Position numbers and translations under genes: made by a program. The notes below the pieces were generated by a model, which was not told the origin of the DNA, did no database searches, and saw nothing but the letters and a program-made list of their open reading frames with translations. From Novosphingobium pentaromativorans US6-1 (GTDB lineage Bacteria > Pseudomonadota > Alphaproteobacteria > Sphingomonadales > Sphingomonadaceae): a stretch of 64,000 bases of DNA. How positions within the stretch are numbered: position 1 is the stretch's first letter; every line of letters begins with the position of its first letter. The stretch lies in contig NZ_CP009291.1 in the NCBI RefSeq assembly GCF_000767465.1, positions 3,700,501 through 3,764,500 of the forward strand. Direction: 5' to 3'. This document shows, piece by piece, positions 16,896-25,578 of the stretch.

Positions 16896-17711
16896 ATGAA
16901 GCGAACGCACTTGCCCCTCAATGCCTTGCGAGTCTTCGACGCTGCAGCTCGGCACTTGTCCTTCACGCGCGCGGCCGACGAACTGGCGGTCACACCCGCT
17001 GCCGTGGGCCAGCAGATCCGTGCGCTGGAAGACCTGCTTGGCGTCGTTCTGTTCCGCCGTACGAGCAAGGGCCTGGAACTGACTGAGGAGGCCGGTTCGG
17101 GCCTTGCCGCGCTCCGCACCGGGTTCCTGCATTTCGAGGATGCGGTGCAGACGATGCAGGCGGGCCAGTCGAGCCACGTCTATACGATTGCGGCCCCGCG
17201 CGAATTTTTCGCGGCCTGGCTGGCGCCGCGTCTCGCCGCGTTCCGCGCAGCAAACCCGCAAGTGCGCTATGTCATCGTCGATGGCGAAATGACCGACTTC
17301 ACCGAAGCCAACCTCGACCTGGCCGTGCGCTGGACCGACGGGCCGGGCGATCTGGAAGGGATCGCGCTGGCGCCTGCGGAATGGGCCGAGATCGGCGCGG
17401 GTGACTGGATTGGCTGGCCGGGGGATCCTTTCCCCGGCACCGAGGGCGAGACGGCCGACAAAGACAGCGAAGAGGACAAGCCCCCGATCTCGGTAAGCGA
17501 TGCCGGACAGGCGGTTGCTGCTGCCGTCGCCGGGCTGGGCCGGGCACGCGTTCCCGCGCTGCTGGCCGAAGGGCTCGTCGGGCAGGGCCGCAAGGATCTC
17601 GTCCACACCGTGACCCCGTGCCGAAGGGGCTATTGGCTCGTCGCGCCGCTGCCGCAGTGGCGGCAGAAGAAAGTGCGCGCTTTGGTCAGCGCGATTACCG
17701 GGACCGACTGA
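16896..17711 (+). CDS. LysR-family transcriptional regulator (GcvA-like) with acidic insert
   Basis: A 271-residue regulator. The N-terminal winged helix (residues 5-65, LPLNALRVFDAAARHLSFTRAADELAVTPAAVGQQI-type) matches GcvA/AmpR-like LysR proteins. The effector domain is shortened, and in its middle (residues about 183-200) it has a charged, disordered stretch EGETADKDSEEDKPP where relatives have a strand and helix. The end (ALLAEGLVGQGR... GYWLVAPLPQWRQKKV) is normal. Target genes are unknown; the divergent or adjacent genes give no clear hint. The ATG at 16896 follows a purine-rich stretch. Confidence 0.88.
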   Translation: MKRTHLPLNALRVFDAAARHLSFTRAADELAVTPAAVGQQIRALEDLLGVVLFRRTSKGLELTEEAGSGLAALRTGFLHFEDAVQTMQAGQSSHVYTIAAPREFFAAWLAPRLAAFRAANPQVRYVIVDGEMTDFTEANLDLAVRWTDGPGDLEGIALAPAEWAEIGAGDWIGWPGDPFPGTEGETADKDSEEDKPPISVSDAGQAVAAAVAGLGRARVPALLAEGLVGQGRKDLVHTVTPCRRGYWLVAPLPQWRQKKVRALVSAITGTD

Positions 17712-17740
17712 GCCTTACAGCAACCGCGGATCGGGACATG

Positions 17741-18628
17741 TCAGCCGCGCCGATTGGGATCGAGCGCGGACCGCGAGCTTCGCGTGGTCGCTGCGACGCG
17801 GGCAGGCGCCGGGCCGGAGCCTTCAAGCGCCATCAGCGCGGCAATGCGTTTTTCGGTGGCCGGGTGCGTCGAGAACAAGTCCGAGATTCCGGTGGGCACG
17901 ATGTAGAGCTGAGCGGCGGCAGGGTTGCCTTGCGCCGCATGGCTGGGGATCGCGCGGGCGGGGCCGGCTATCTTGGAAAGCGCCGAGGCGAGCGCGCGCG
18001 GATCACCCGAGATTTCGGCGGAGGCGCGGTCTGCGCCATATTCCCGGGTGCGGCTGATCGCCATCTGCACGATCATCGCCGCGAAGGGCGCCATGAGCAT
18101 CGCGGCGATGGCGGCAAAGGGGCTGACCCGGTCGTTTCCGCGCCCGCCGAAGAACAGGCCGAAATTGGCGATCATCGAAATCGCGCCGGCAATCGTGGCA
18201 ACCATGGTCATGATCAGGGTGTCGCGGTTGCGGATATGGCCAAGCTCGTGCGCCATGACGGCGGCGACTTCATCTTGGTTCAGCATGTCGAGCAGGCCGG
18301 TCGTCGCCGCGACGGCCGCGTTCTCGGGATTGCGGCCGGTGGCGAAGGCATTCGGGTTGGCACTGTCGACGATATAGACGCGCGGCATCGGCAGGTCTGC
18401 CCGCTGCGAAAGATCGGCAATCATCCCGTAGAATTGCGGGGCCGACCGCGAATCGACCTCGCGTGCATTGTGCATGCGCAGGACGATCTTGTCGGCGTTC
18501 CAGAAGGTGAAAAGGTTCATGCCCGCCGCCGCCACCAGCGCTATCATCGCCCCGCTGCTGCCGCCGAACATGTAGCCCAGCCCCATGAACAGCGCCGTCA
18601 GCGCCGCCAGCAGCATGGCCGTTTTCAT
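17741..18628 (-). CDS. htpX: HtpX membrane zinc metalloprotease
   Basis: A 295-residue M48 protease. Two N-terminal helices ([20 protein letters not shown] and [18 protein letters not shown]) are followed by the catalytic domain with zinc motif HELGH (in [17 protein letters not shown]), two more helices, and the third zinc ligand region [10 protein letters not shown]. HtpX degrades misfolded membrane proteins in envelope stress. The ATG at 18628 is selected over an open extension to 18844 because the family begins with this MKTA-type helix. The C-terminal tail is basic and likely disordered. Confidence 0.93.
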   Translation of the reverse strand: MKTAMLLAALTALFMGLGYMFGGSSGAMIALVAAAGMNLFTFWNADKIVLRMHNAREVDSRSAPQFYGMIADLSQRADLPMPRVYIVDSANPNAFATGRNPENAAVAATTGLLDMLNQDEVAAVMAHELGHIRNRDTLIMTMVATIAGAISMIANFGLFFGGRGNDRVSPFAAIAAMLMAPFAAMIVQMAISRTREYGADRASAEISGDPRALASALSKIAGPARAIPSHAAQGNPAAAQLYIVPTGISDLFSTHPATEKRIAALMALEGSGPAPARVAATTRSSRSALDPNRRG

Positions 18629-18858
18629 TCCGTTCACTTCACCTGTCTCCAGATCTCGAAACCGTGGCTGGAATCTAGGGACGACGGGGGCGAAATCAAT
18701 GTCGTGAGCCCCTTGGAAACATCGTCTTGCAACGCCGAAACATGGCGCTTGCCGGCGATCCGCGCTTGCCTTGACCTGCCCTATCGCACAGTTGGCGATT
18801 AGCAGAATATTGCCAAGAGCCTGACAGCCACGCGCAGGCTGCAAGACTGGGAGTTGAA

Positions 18859-19641
18859 ATGACCTACAAGCACATCCTTTTCAGCCTTGAAGATGGCGTT
18901 GCCCGGATTGCCCTGAACGACCCCAAGACGATGAACGGTATAACCGAGGCGATGGGCCATGAGATCGTCGATGCCCTCGATCGCGCAGCGCAAGATGCCC
19001 GGGCCGTCGTGATCACGGGTGAAGGCAAGGGCTTCTGCTCGGGCGCTAATCTGACGGCAGCGCAGGACATGCTGGCAGACCCGATGCGCGATGTCGGCGG
19101 TCAGCTCGACCGGGCGTTCAATCCGGTGATCCTGGCGATCAAGACGATGGAGCAGCCGGTCATCACTGCCATTCGTGGCCCGGCCGCAGGCTTTGGCGCA
19201 GGTCTTGCGGCGGCAGGCGACATCGTGATGATGTCCGAAAACGCCTATTTCTTCTGCGCTTTCTGCCATGTCGGCCTGGTGCCCGATGGCGGCGCAACCT
19301 ATTTGCTCAGCCAGGCGGTGGGCAGGGTCAGAGCCACGCAGATGATGCTTCTGGGGGAAAAGGTCGATGCGAGGACCGCCCTCGACTGGGGCCTTGCCAC
19401 GAAAGTCGTGCCCGACGAGGAACTGGACGAGGCGGCCATGTCGCTTGCCCGCCAGCTGGCCGCAGGTCCGCGCTCAATCGGCATGATCAAGAAAATGGCG
19501 TGGGACGCGCTCGATTCCGGCCTCGATTCAGCCCTCCAGACAGAGCGCAGGAACCAGCGCATCGCCGGGCGCACCGAGGACTTTCTCGAGGGCGTCAGTT
19601 CCTTCATCGAAAAGCGCAAGCCCGCCTTCAAGGGGCGCTGA
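18859..19641 (+). CDS. Enoyl-CoA hydratase/isomerase, PaaG-like
   Basis: A 260-residue crotonase. The oxyanion-hole region [17 protein letters not shown] and the catalytic loop [14 protein letters not shown], which has an Asp in place of the common Glu pair, match the PaaG-like branch, which includes delta-enoyl-CoA isomerases and ring-opening isomerases. SD-like GGGAG lies just before the ATG at 18859. It stands alone between htpX (divergent) and the LacI regulator (convergent), so pathway membership is open. Confidence 0.88.
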   Translation: MTYKHILFSLEDGVARIALNDPKTMNGITEAMGHEIVDALDRAAQDARAVVITGEGKGFCSGANLTAAQDMLADPMRDVGGQLDRAFNPVILAIKTMEQPVITAIRGPAAGFGAGLAAAGDIVMMSENAYFFCAFCHVGLVPDGGATYLLSQAVGRVRATQMMLLGEKVDARTALDWGLATKVVPDEELDEAAMSLARQLAAGPRSIGMIKKMAWDALDSGLDSALQTERRNQRIAGRTEDFLEGVSSFIEKRKPAFKGR

Positions 19642-19653
19642 TCGACCGGCGCC

Positions 19654-20670
19654 TCAGGATGCTCCCGCTTGATCCTCGAGCGGGAGCACCGAGTTGCGAA
19701 TGACCAGGTCCGCCTTGAGCTCCGGTGCATCCACTGCGTCTATAGCCGGGGCGCGAATGCGAGAGACCGCTTCCTGCGCCATGGCTGCCCAGGGGATGCG
19801 CATCGACGTCATCGCCGGCCAGATCTTCGTGGCCAGCGGCGTATCGTCAAAACCCACCACCGAAATCGCATCCGGTACCATGAGGCCGGAAAGCTGGGCA
19901 GTCTGGAGGACGCCGGCAGCCATCTCGTCATTGCAGGCAATGATGGCGGTGGGGCGCGGGCTGACCTCCAGCAGCAGGCGGCCTGCCTCCATCCCGGATT
20001 CAAAGGAATTGTCGCCCGCGGCGATGAGCGCGGGGCCGCGATCGAGGTCATGGTCGGCCATCGCGTCGAGATAGCCCAGTTCGCGCTGCTGCGCGGTCAG
20101 CGAGGTTTCCGGGCCGCTGATCAGGCCGATGCGCCTATGTCCCAGCCGGATGAGCCACGCGACCAGCCCGGACATGGCCGAACGGTCATCGCAGGCAAGG
20201 CCATGTTCCCCGCGCACGCGGCCGAGGCGCACGCAGCGCGTTTCGGTCTCGTCACACAGCTGGGCAAGGTCCTCGCTCTCGGACAGGGGCGGCAGCAGGA
20301 CGATCCCGGTGGGGCGGTGCTGGTCGATGAAGCTGCGCAGGCGGGTGAGCGGATCGCCTTGGACCGGACGCAGCACCAGCGAGAACTCGCTGCCCTCCAT
20401 GCCGCGCAGCATTCCGCGTTCGACCGCTTCGAGGATGCCGCGATCCGAGCCGTCGTGGACAAGGGCGATCAGCGGGTTGCGCCCCCGGGCCAGCGCCCGC
20501 GCCTGCGCGTTGGGCACGAAACCCGTCTCGGCGATGATTGCCTCGACCTTGGTGCGGGTTTCCTCGCTCACCAGCGGGGACTGGTTGATGACGCGGCTGA
20601 TCGTCTTTTTCGAAACGCCTGAGAGACGGGCGATATCGTTGATCGTGATGCGGGAGGCCGGAATGTGCAT
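19654..20670 (-). CDS. LacI-family transcriptional regulator
   Basis: A 338-residue regulator. The helix-turn-helix ITINDIARLSGVSKKTISRV and hinge helix NAQARALARGRN are followed by a periplasmic-binding-protein-like effector domain with GIVLLPPLSES, RRIGLISGP and the dimer/ligand segment ISVVGFDDTPLATKIWP. LacI members usually answer to a sugar or nucleoside. The ATG at 20670 starts 20 bp from a palindromic operator candidate, suggesting autoregulation. In sphingomonads such regulators often sit with TonB receptors and glycosidases, but none is in this window. Confidence 0.92.
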   Translation of the reverse strand: MHIPASRITINDIARLSGVSKKTISRVINQSPLVSEETRTKVEAIIAETGFVPNAQARALARGRNPLIALVHDGSDRGILEAVERGMLRGMEGSEFSLVLRPVQGDPLTRLRSFIDQHRPTGIVLLPPLSESEDLAQLCDETETRCVRLGRVRGEHGLACDDRSAMSGLVAWLIRLGHRRIGLISGPETSLTAQQRELGYLDAMADHDLDRGPALIAAGDNSFESGMEAGRLLLEVSPRPTAIIACNDEMAAGVLQTAQLSGLMVPDAISVVGFDDTPLATKIWPAMTSMRIPWAAMAQEAVSRIRAPAIDAVDAPELKADLVIRNSVLPLEDQAGAS

Positions 20671-20689
20671 GGCAAGAGTGTATAACCCA

Positions 20690-20705
20690 TTGTTACCGGT
20701 TACCA
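20690..20705. promoter_or_regulatory. LacI-type operator candidate
   Basis: TTGTTACCGGTTACCA is an imperfect palindrome centred on CCGG (6 of 8 positions symmetric). It matches the TGGTAACCGGTTACCA style of GntR/LacI-family operators. It lies 20 bp upstream of the LacI-family gene start and about 120 bp upstream of the divergent acyltransferase, so it could control either or both. Confidence 0.6.
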
Positions 20706-20823
20706 AGTCGCCGGATCGCGGTTTCAACGGGGATCTGGCGCGGGGCCTGTTACAAGCGAAAGATTGCAGAAACCCGCCATCGCGCGTAAGGGGCCACGGT
20801 TTCTGCCATTGCATCGGACCGTG

Positions 20824-22014
20824 ATGAAGCCTGCCTCGACGCAACGCCACTATGGAATGGACTGGCTGCGCATCGGCGCTTTCGTCCTGCTCATCTTCTA
20901 CCATGTCGGCTACAACTTCACGCCTTGGGGTTACCAGACACCCACGCGCGGCGCGGTAAGCTGGGCTGAAATCCCGCTGCTCGGCCTGAGCGCATGGCGG
21001 CTCTCGCTGCTGTTCGCGATCTCCGGCTATGCCAGCGCGGCGCTGCTCGGCAAGGATGGCAGTACCGGCGCATTTTTCCGGAGCCGACTGGCGCGACTGG
21101 GCATTCCGCTGGTCTTTGGCCTAATCGTGGTTGTGCCGCCGCAGCCCTACATGGGGCTGGTCAATTCCGGCTACGAGCACGGCTATCTCTATTACCTGAT
21201 CCACGATGCCTTTACCTTCCGCACCGTGCGCTACGAATATGTGCCCCGGGTGATGCACTTGTGGTTCGTGGTCTATCTGCTGGCCTATACCGTGCTGTTC
21301 TGCGGTTTACGGGCGATCCTGCCCGAAGCGCTGCGGGCGAAGATCCGTGTCGGTACGGAGAAGGCTCTTGCAGGCCCCATGCTGCTGCCGCTGGGCATCG
21401 TCTTCGTCTATCTGGTGCGTGAGTATTTGCCCTTCGGCTGGACCGACATGCACAGCATCCTCGTCGACCGGGCCGCGCACCTGCATTACCTGGCGATGTT
21501 CCTGTTCGGCTTCCTGCTGCGCCAGTCCGACCCGGTGAGGCAGGCAATCGCGCGGCAGTGGAAGGTCGCGGCTGTTCTTGCCACGGCCGGTTTCATCTGG
21601 GCGGCGGGCAACGCCTACCTCTATCCCGGCAATATCCCGACGCCGCGCGAATGGCAGGCGCCGCTATACTTTGCCAAGGCCGTGCAGAGCTGGAGCACGA
21701 TCATCGCCCTGTTCGGGATCGCGGATCGCTTCTGGAACCATGATGCGCGCTGGCGGGCGACTTTGGCCGAGGCCGTCTTCCCGGTCTATATAGCGCACCA
21801 GACGATCATGGTCTTCGTCAGCTACTGGCTGCGTGACAAGGGGCTGACGGCTCTGCCCGAATTCCTGCTGCTGTGCAGCTCGGTGGCGGTAGGCTCGTGG
21901 CTCTTCTACCTGATCGGCCGGGAGATCGGACCGCTCCGCCCGCTGATCGGTCTCAAGCGGGAAAAGCCCGCGAAGCGCGCAAAGCAGGCCGAACCGGCTT
22001 TCGCTTCGGTCTAG
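20824..22014 (+). CDS. Acyltransferase 3 family membrane protein
   Basis: A 396-residue polytopic protein. It begins RHYGMDWLRIGAFVLLIFYHVGYNF, containing the R/H pair of acyltransferase-3 (OafA/NodX-like) proteins, and has about ten membrane helices, with the LFAISGYASAALL motif in the second. These enzymes transfer acyl groups (acetyl or succinyl) across the membrane to sugars of exported glycans or hopanoids. The C-terminal tail is Lys/Arg rich. ATG 20824 is used; a GTG at 20821 is adjacent. It shares the regulatory gap with the LacI gene, so co-regulation is plausible. Confidence 0.85.
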   Translation: MKPASTQRHYGMDWLRIGAFVLLIFYHVGYNFTPWGYQTPTRGAVSWAEIPLLGLSAWRLSLLFAISGYASAALLGKDGSTGAFFRSRLARLGIPLVFGLIVVVPPQPYMGLVNSGYEHGYLYYLIHDAFTFRTVRYEYVPRVMHLWFVVYLLAYTVLFCGLRAILPEALRAKIRVGTEKALAGPMLLPLGIVFVYLVREYLPFGWTDMHSILVDRAAHLHYLAMFLFGFLLRQSDPVRQAIARQWKVAAVLATAGFIWAAGNAYLYPGNIPTPREWQAPLYFAKAVQSWSTIIALFGIADRFWNHDARWRATLAEAVFPVYIAHQTIMVFVSYWLRDKGLTALPEFLLLCSSVAVGSWLFYLIGREIGPLRPLIGLKREKPAKRAKQAEPAFASV

Positions 22015-22802
22015 TCTGACAGGAAGTCGGCGATGTCCCGGGCGATCCGGCCCGGAATTTCGAAGTTCAGCATGTGCCCGGCATCGGCATAGTCGATCCG
22101 GGTTGCGCCTGTGCCGCACGAGGCGATGGCATCGCCGATGCGCCTGAAATCCTCGGTGTCCAGTCCGCCGGTAAGTAGCAAGGTCGGCATCGCCAGCTTG
22201 TCGAGACGGTCGAGGTCGGGTGGTGCGTGGCGCTGGTTGTCCTGCACCCACTGCTGACCGTGGAAGGCTTCGATCGACGCCTTGAGGACAGGGGCGGCGG
22301 CGCTGGCGCGGGTGCTTTCGAAGAGGGGGTGCTGCCACCATAGCGCACGGGCGCCGGCCATGTCCCCGGATCGCGCGGCGCGGCCTATCTGCTTCCAGCG
22401 TTCGATCCATTCGCTCGACCATGACCAGCCGACCATCAACGGGCTGACCAGGATCAGGCGGCGTACCCGATCGGGATGATCCAACGCGAAGTTGAGCGCA
22501 GTGGCTCCGCCCAGCGACATGCCGCACAGGTCCACACGCTCGAGTTCCAGCGCATCGAGCAGGGCGAGGAGATCTTCACCGTGGGAATAGGCGGCGTCGG
22601 TCGGCGCAGGGGAATCTCCGAAGCCGCGCTGGTCGTAGGCGATCAGTGCAAGCTCAGGGGGCAGTTCGTCGATCAGGTCCTGCCAATCGCGGTGCGATGC
22701 GCCGAACCCGTGGATGAGGACCAGCGGCACTCCTTCGCCATCGCGCCTTACGCCGCGAAGCGCGGCGCCCCTGGCCTCGACGGTAAAGGGTTCGAACGGC
22801 AT
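22011..22802 (-). CDS. Alpha/beta-hydrolase
   Basis: A 263-residue hydrolase. The oxyanion HGFGASHRDW, the nucleophile elbow GMSLGGATAL (Ser), the acid in GGLDTEDF and the catalytic His in YADAGHMLNFE make a full triad. Its closest types by eye are the ester/lactone or meta-cleavage-product hydrolases such as 3-oxoadipate enol-lactonase. It lies 26 bp behind a flavin reductase on the same strand, indicating one operon and possibly catabolism of an aromatic ring or ester. The stop codon shares the CTAG at 22011-22014 with the converging acyltransferase stop. Confidence 0.88.
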   Translation of the reverse strand: MPFEPFTVEARGAALRGVRRDGEGVPLVLIHGFGASHRDWQDLIDELPPELALIAYDQRGFGDSPAPTDAAYSHGEDLLALLDALELERVDLCGMSLGGATALNFALDHPDRVRRLILVSPLMVGWSWSSEWIERWKQIGRAARSGDMAGARALWWQHPLFESTRASAAAPVLKASIEAFHGQQWVQDNQRHAPPDLDRLDKLAMPTLLLTGGLDTEDFRRIGDAIASCGTGATRIDYADAGHMLNFEIPGRIARDIADFLSD

Positions 22803-22828
22803 GGCCTGCCTGTCCGTTCCCGGAATCG

Positions 22829-23320
22829 TTACATGCGCTCCGCGAAACCGCCGTAGCGACCGCGGTGAAACAGCATCGGGTCGTCCTCGCGCACGGATTC
22901 CATGCGAAGAACCTCGCCCATGGCGAACCAATGGTCTCCGGCTTCGGTCACCGAATAGAGCTGGCATTCGATGCAGGCGATCGAATTGGCGATGATCGGC
23001 AGGTCGTGGTCCGAGATCGTGAATTCCACCCCGACGAACTTGTCATCGCCCTTGGCGCTGGCAGAACGACACACGTCCAGCTGGTCGCTGGCCATCACGT
23101 TGACGCAGAACCGACCCGCCTTCTCGATCACGGGCCAAGAGGTCGATTTCTTGTCGGGAAAGAAGCCGACCAGCGGCGGATCGAGCGAAACCGATGTGAA
23201 CGAGCCCACGACCATCCCGGCGGGCTTGTCTCCATCCATGGCGGTAACAACGCAGACCCCGGTCGGATAACTGCCAAGGACCTTGCGGAAATCGGCCTGG
23301 TCGATCGTAGTCTCACTCAC
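22829..23320 (-). CDS. Flavin reductase family protein (HpaC/RutF-like)
   Basis: A 163-residue FMN/FAD-binding split-barrel protein. DFRKVLGSYPTGVCVVTAMDG, the GSFTSVSLDPPLVGFFP strand and KSTSWPVIEKAGRFCVNVM are typical. Such proteins reduce free flavin with NAD(P)H for a partner two-component monooxygenase. No oxygenase component is next to it, so the partner must be elsewhere. GTG 23320 is the probable start, giving MSETTIDQADF; an upstream start at 23359 would add an unlikely Cys-rich leader. It precedes the hydrolase gene in one operon. Confidence 0.85.
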   Translation of the reverse strand: MSETTIDQADFRKVLGSYPTGVCVVTAMDGDKPAGMVVGSFTSVSLDPPLVGFFPDKKSTSWPVIEKAGRFCVNVMASDQLDVCRSASAKGDDKFVGVEFTISDHDLPIIANSIACIECQLYSVTEAGDHWFAMGEVLRMESVREDDPMLFHRGRYGGFAERM

Positions 23321-23710
23321 GCAGTGTCTTCCTTCCTCGCGGCAATTGCAGGGCCGCACCTTCCAAGTTCAAAAGCTTGCACTCGCCAGGACCGGCAGAC
23401 TCTTCATCCTGCTAGCCCAAGTTCGAGAACTGACGGCGCCGTCCTGCCCGTTCGTGCACGAGGGGACAAGGGGGGAATATCGCCCGGACGGCCAAGTCTT
23501 GGCGTTCGGTAGAGCCCGCTCGACGAGAATCCGTCAGGAGACAAGTTTAATCGGACGATTAAAAAACTTGCCGTTGCCCCTCCAAAAGTGCAGGGGTTGA
23601 GGCTGCAGGACATGGCTTGACGAGGTTGTGCCAGACAGTCGGCGCGAGGTTTGCGCGCGGGAGAAACGATTGGTCCGAGGCTCGCATGATGACACTGATG
23701 AAGGTGCAAT
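23321..23710. other. Intergenic stretch with a strong palindrome
   Basis: No protein-like frame of any size was found here. It should hold the promoter of the flavin reductase gene on the minus strand and of the 55-residue gene on the plus strand. The only striking element is the palindrome at 23546-23563. Confidence 0.5.
23546..23563. promoter_or_regulatory. 18-bp palindrome, TetR/FadR-type operator candidate
   Basis: TTTAATCGGACGATTAAA has two perfect 8-bp half-sites around a 2-bp centre. The flanks (AAGT to the left, AAAACTT to the right) extend the symmetry with a 3-bp offset. It is AT-rich within GC-rich surroundings, as expected for a promoter-linked operator. It lies about 150 bp upstream of the small plus-strand gene and 225 bp upstream of the flavin reductase start. 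No TetR-like gene is in the window. Confidence 0.55.
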
Positions 23711-23878
23711 ATGGCTACTGCAGAATGGATCTCCGAAACGCCTGTCGCTGCAGGGGTGGCCCAGTTCTTCATCGTGCCGCAAACCGGCGCTTGCCAGGAC
23801 CATCCCTTCATGGGCGAGAACATGACCGTGACGATGGCGCTCTCCCGCGCCAAGGACATCATAGAGACGATCGGCTGA
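23711..23878 (+). CDS. Small protein of 55 residues, function unknown
   Basis: ATG 23711 is preceded by GAAGGTG with a 5-nt spacer, and the frame runs to TGA at 23876-23878. The peptide starts MATAEWISETPVAAGVAQFF and ends ALSRAKDIIETIG, with one Cys and an internal QDHPFMGENM. Composition is protein-like, with third-position G/C bias as in neighbours, and no signal peptide is obvious. It lies 71 bp upstream of a lipoprotein gene on the same strand and may be co-transcribed with it. No family was recognised. Confidence 0.5.
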   Translation: MATAEWISETPVAAGVAQFFIVPQTGACQDHPFMGENMTVTMALSRAKDIIETIG

Positions 23879-23949
23879 CACTTTTGCGGCAACCGCATGG
23901 GATCGGGGCGCGTTCCCGGTCCTGTACGAACCGTCTGAGGAGCATACCG

Positions 23950-24384
23950 ATGAACAAGACTTCCCTGATCTGCGCCGCGGCCCTTGCCATGGCACTGGCC
24001 GCCTGTTCCCAGGAGCAGCCGGCACCGACGCCGAGCGAGACGGCCACGCAGGCTGCGGTCGTGGAAGAGATGAAGATTCCCGAGGCGCTGCGCGGGCGCT
24101 GGGGCCTCGTTCCTGCCGATTGCACCAGCACGGCAGGGGATGCAAAGGGCCTGATGACCGTCGGCGAGGATAGCCTGAAGTTCTACGAATCGGCCGCGGA
24201 ACTGGGGCCCATCAAGGAAGTCGGCGACGACAGCATCAGCGCTTCCTATCAATTCACCGGAGAGGGCCAGAGCTGGATCCGCGAAGTGGCCTTGTCGACC
24301 CCCGACGGTGGCAAGACGCTGGTTCGCGAAGATACCGGACCGGATGCCTCGCCCGAACCGCTAACCTACAGCAAATGCCCATAA
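23950..24384 (+). CDS. Small lipoprotein of unknown function
   Basis: A 144-residue protein that starts at ATG 23950 after GAGGAG. The signal sequence MNKTSLICAAALAMALAACS has a lipobox (LAAC), so it is a lipid-anchored envelope protein. The mature part begins with a disordered Pro/Thr/Glu stretch, then a compact domain that starts IPEALRGRWGLVPADC, contains a second Cys, and ends YSKCP. Two cysteines could form a disulfide. The RGRWG start resembles small lipocalin-like domains, but that is tentative. It precedes the acyl-CoA dehydrogenase by 51 bp. Confidence 0.8.
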   Translation: MNKTSLICAAALAMALAACSQEQPAPTPSETATQAAVVEEMKIPEALRGRWGLVPADCTSTAGDAKGLMTVGEDSLKFYESAAELGPIKEVGDDSISASYQFTGEGQSWIREVALSTPDGGKTLVREDTGPDASPEPLTYSKCP

Positions 24385-24435
24385 GGGCAGCCCCGGGGAA
24401 CCGGGGCCAGAAGAAGACGAGACCGAGGGACAAGC

Positions 24436-25578
24436 ATGACTGACCAGTTTGGGTTGACGGAGGATCAACTCGCGATCCAGGAGACCGCGCGCAAGTTCAC
24501 CGCCGACATGATCACGCCCTTCGCGGCGGAGTGGGACGAAAAACAGCACTACCCGGTCGACGTGTGGAAGGCGGCCGGTGCGCTTGGCTTCGGCGGGATC
24601 TATGTGTCCGAGGAAGGCGGCGGCATCGGTCTCGGCCGCCTTGACGCGGCCCTGATCATGGAAGCCATGGCCTATGGCTGCCCGGCGACTTCGGCCTACA
24701 TCTCGATCCACAACATGTGTGCGTGGATGGTCGACGGTTTCGCCGACCAGCAGCTCAAGGACCGCTACCTGCCCGATCTGGTGGCGATGGAAAAGATCGC
24801 CTCCTATTGCCTTACCGAGCCCGGTTCGGGGTCTGATGCGGCAGCGCTGAAGACTTCGGCGCGGCGCGATGGCGATCACTACGTCCTCAACGGCACAAAG
24901 CAGTTCATCTCGGGCGGCGGCGTCAATGACGTCTATCTCGTCATGGCGCGCACGAGCGATCACAAGTCCCGCGGGATTTCGTGCTTCCTCGTCGAGAAGG
25001 ATACCCCGGGCGTCAGCTTCGGCGCGCCGGAGAAGAAGCTGGGCTGGAACGCTTCGCCCACCGCGCAGGTGATCTTCGAGGATGCACGCATCCCGGCAGA
25101 GAACCGCGTGGGCGCTGAAGGCGACGGCTTCAAGTTCGCCATGGCCGGACTCGACGGCGGGCGCCTGAACATCGGCGCATGTTCGCTTGGCGGTGCGCAG
25201 CGTTGCCTAGACGAGGCGATCCAGTACGTTCAGGAACGCAAGCAGTTCGACCGGTCGATTGCGGAGTTCCAGAACACCCAGTTCACGCTTGCGCAGATGG
25301 CCGCCGATCTCGAGGCTGCCCGCGCGCTGCTCTACCTGGCGGCGGTGAAGGTCACGGCCAAGACTTCGGACAGGACGCGCTTTGCCGCCATGGCCAAGAT
25401 GATTGCCAGCGATACCGGCTCCTCGGTCGTCGACCGCGCGCTGCAGCTGTTCGGCGGCTATGGTTATCTCAAGGACTATCCGATCGAGCGTTTCTGGCGC
25501 GATCTTCGCGTGCATCGCATCCTCGAAGGCACCAATGAAGTGATGCGCATGATCATCGGACGGGACCTGCTCAAGTGA
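24436..25578 (+). CDS. Acyl-CoA dehydrogenase, isobutyryl-CoA type (ACAD8-like)
   Basis: A 380-residue flavoprotein of the short/branched-chain class. It has LTEPGSGSDAAALKTSARRDG, FISGGGVNDVYLVMART, the signature QFDRSIAEFQNTQF and the catalytic-base region LEGTNEVMRM (Glu). The gene order fits valine breakdown: this enzyme would make methacrylyl-CoA from isobutyryl-CoA, then the downstream hydratase, thioester hydrolase and mmsB act in turn. Its TGA overlaps the next ATG (TGATG at 25576-25580), a strong sign of coupling. FAD and an electron-transfer flavoprotein are expected partners. Confidence 0.92.
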   Translation: MTDQFGLTEDQLAIQETARKFTADMITPFAAEWDEKQHYPVDVWKAAGALGFGGIYVSEEGGGIGLGRLDAALIMEAMAYGCPATSAYISIHNMCAWMVDGFADQQLKDRYLPDLVAMEKIASYCLTEPGSGSDAAALKTSARRDGDHYVLNGTKQFISGGGVNDVYLVMARTSDHKSRGISCFLVEKDTPGVSFGAPEKKLGWNASPTAQVIFEDARIPAENRVGAEGDGFKFAMAGLDGGRLNIGACSLGGAQRCLDEAIQYVQERKQFDRSIAEFQNTQFTLAQMAADLEAARALLYLAAVKVTAKTSDRTRFAAMAKMIASDTGSSVVDRALQLFGGYGYLKDYPIERFWRDLRVHRILEGTNEVMRMIIGRDLLK

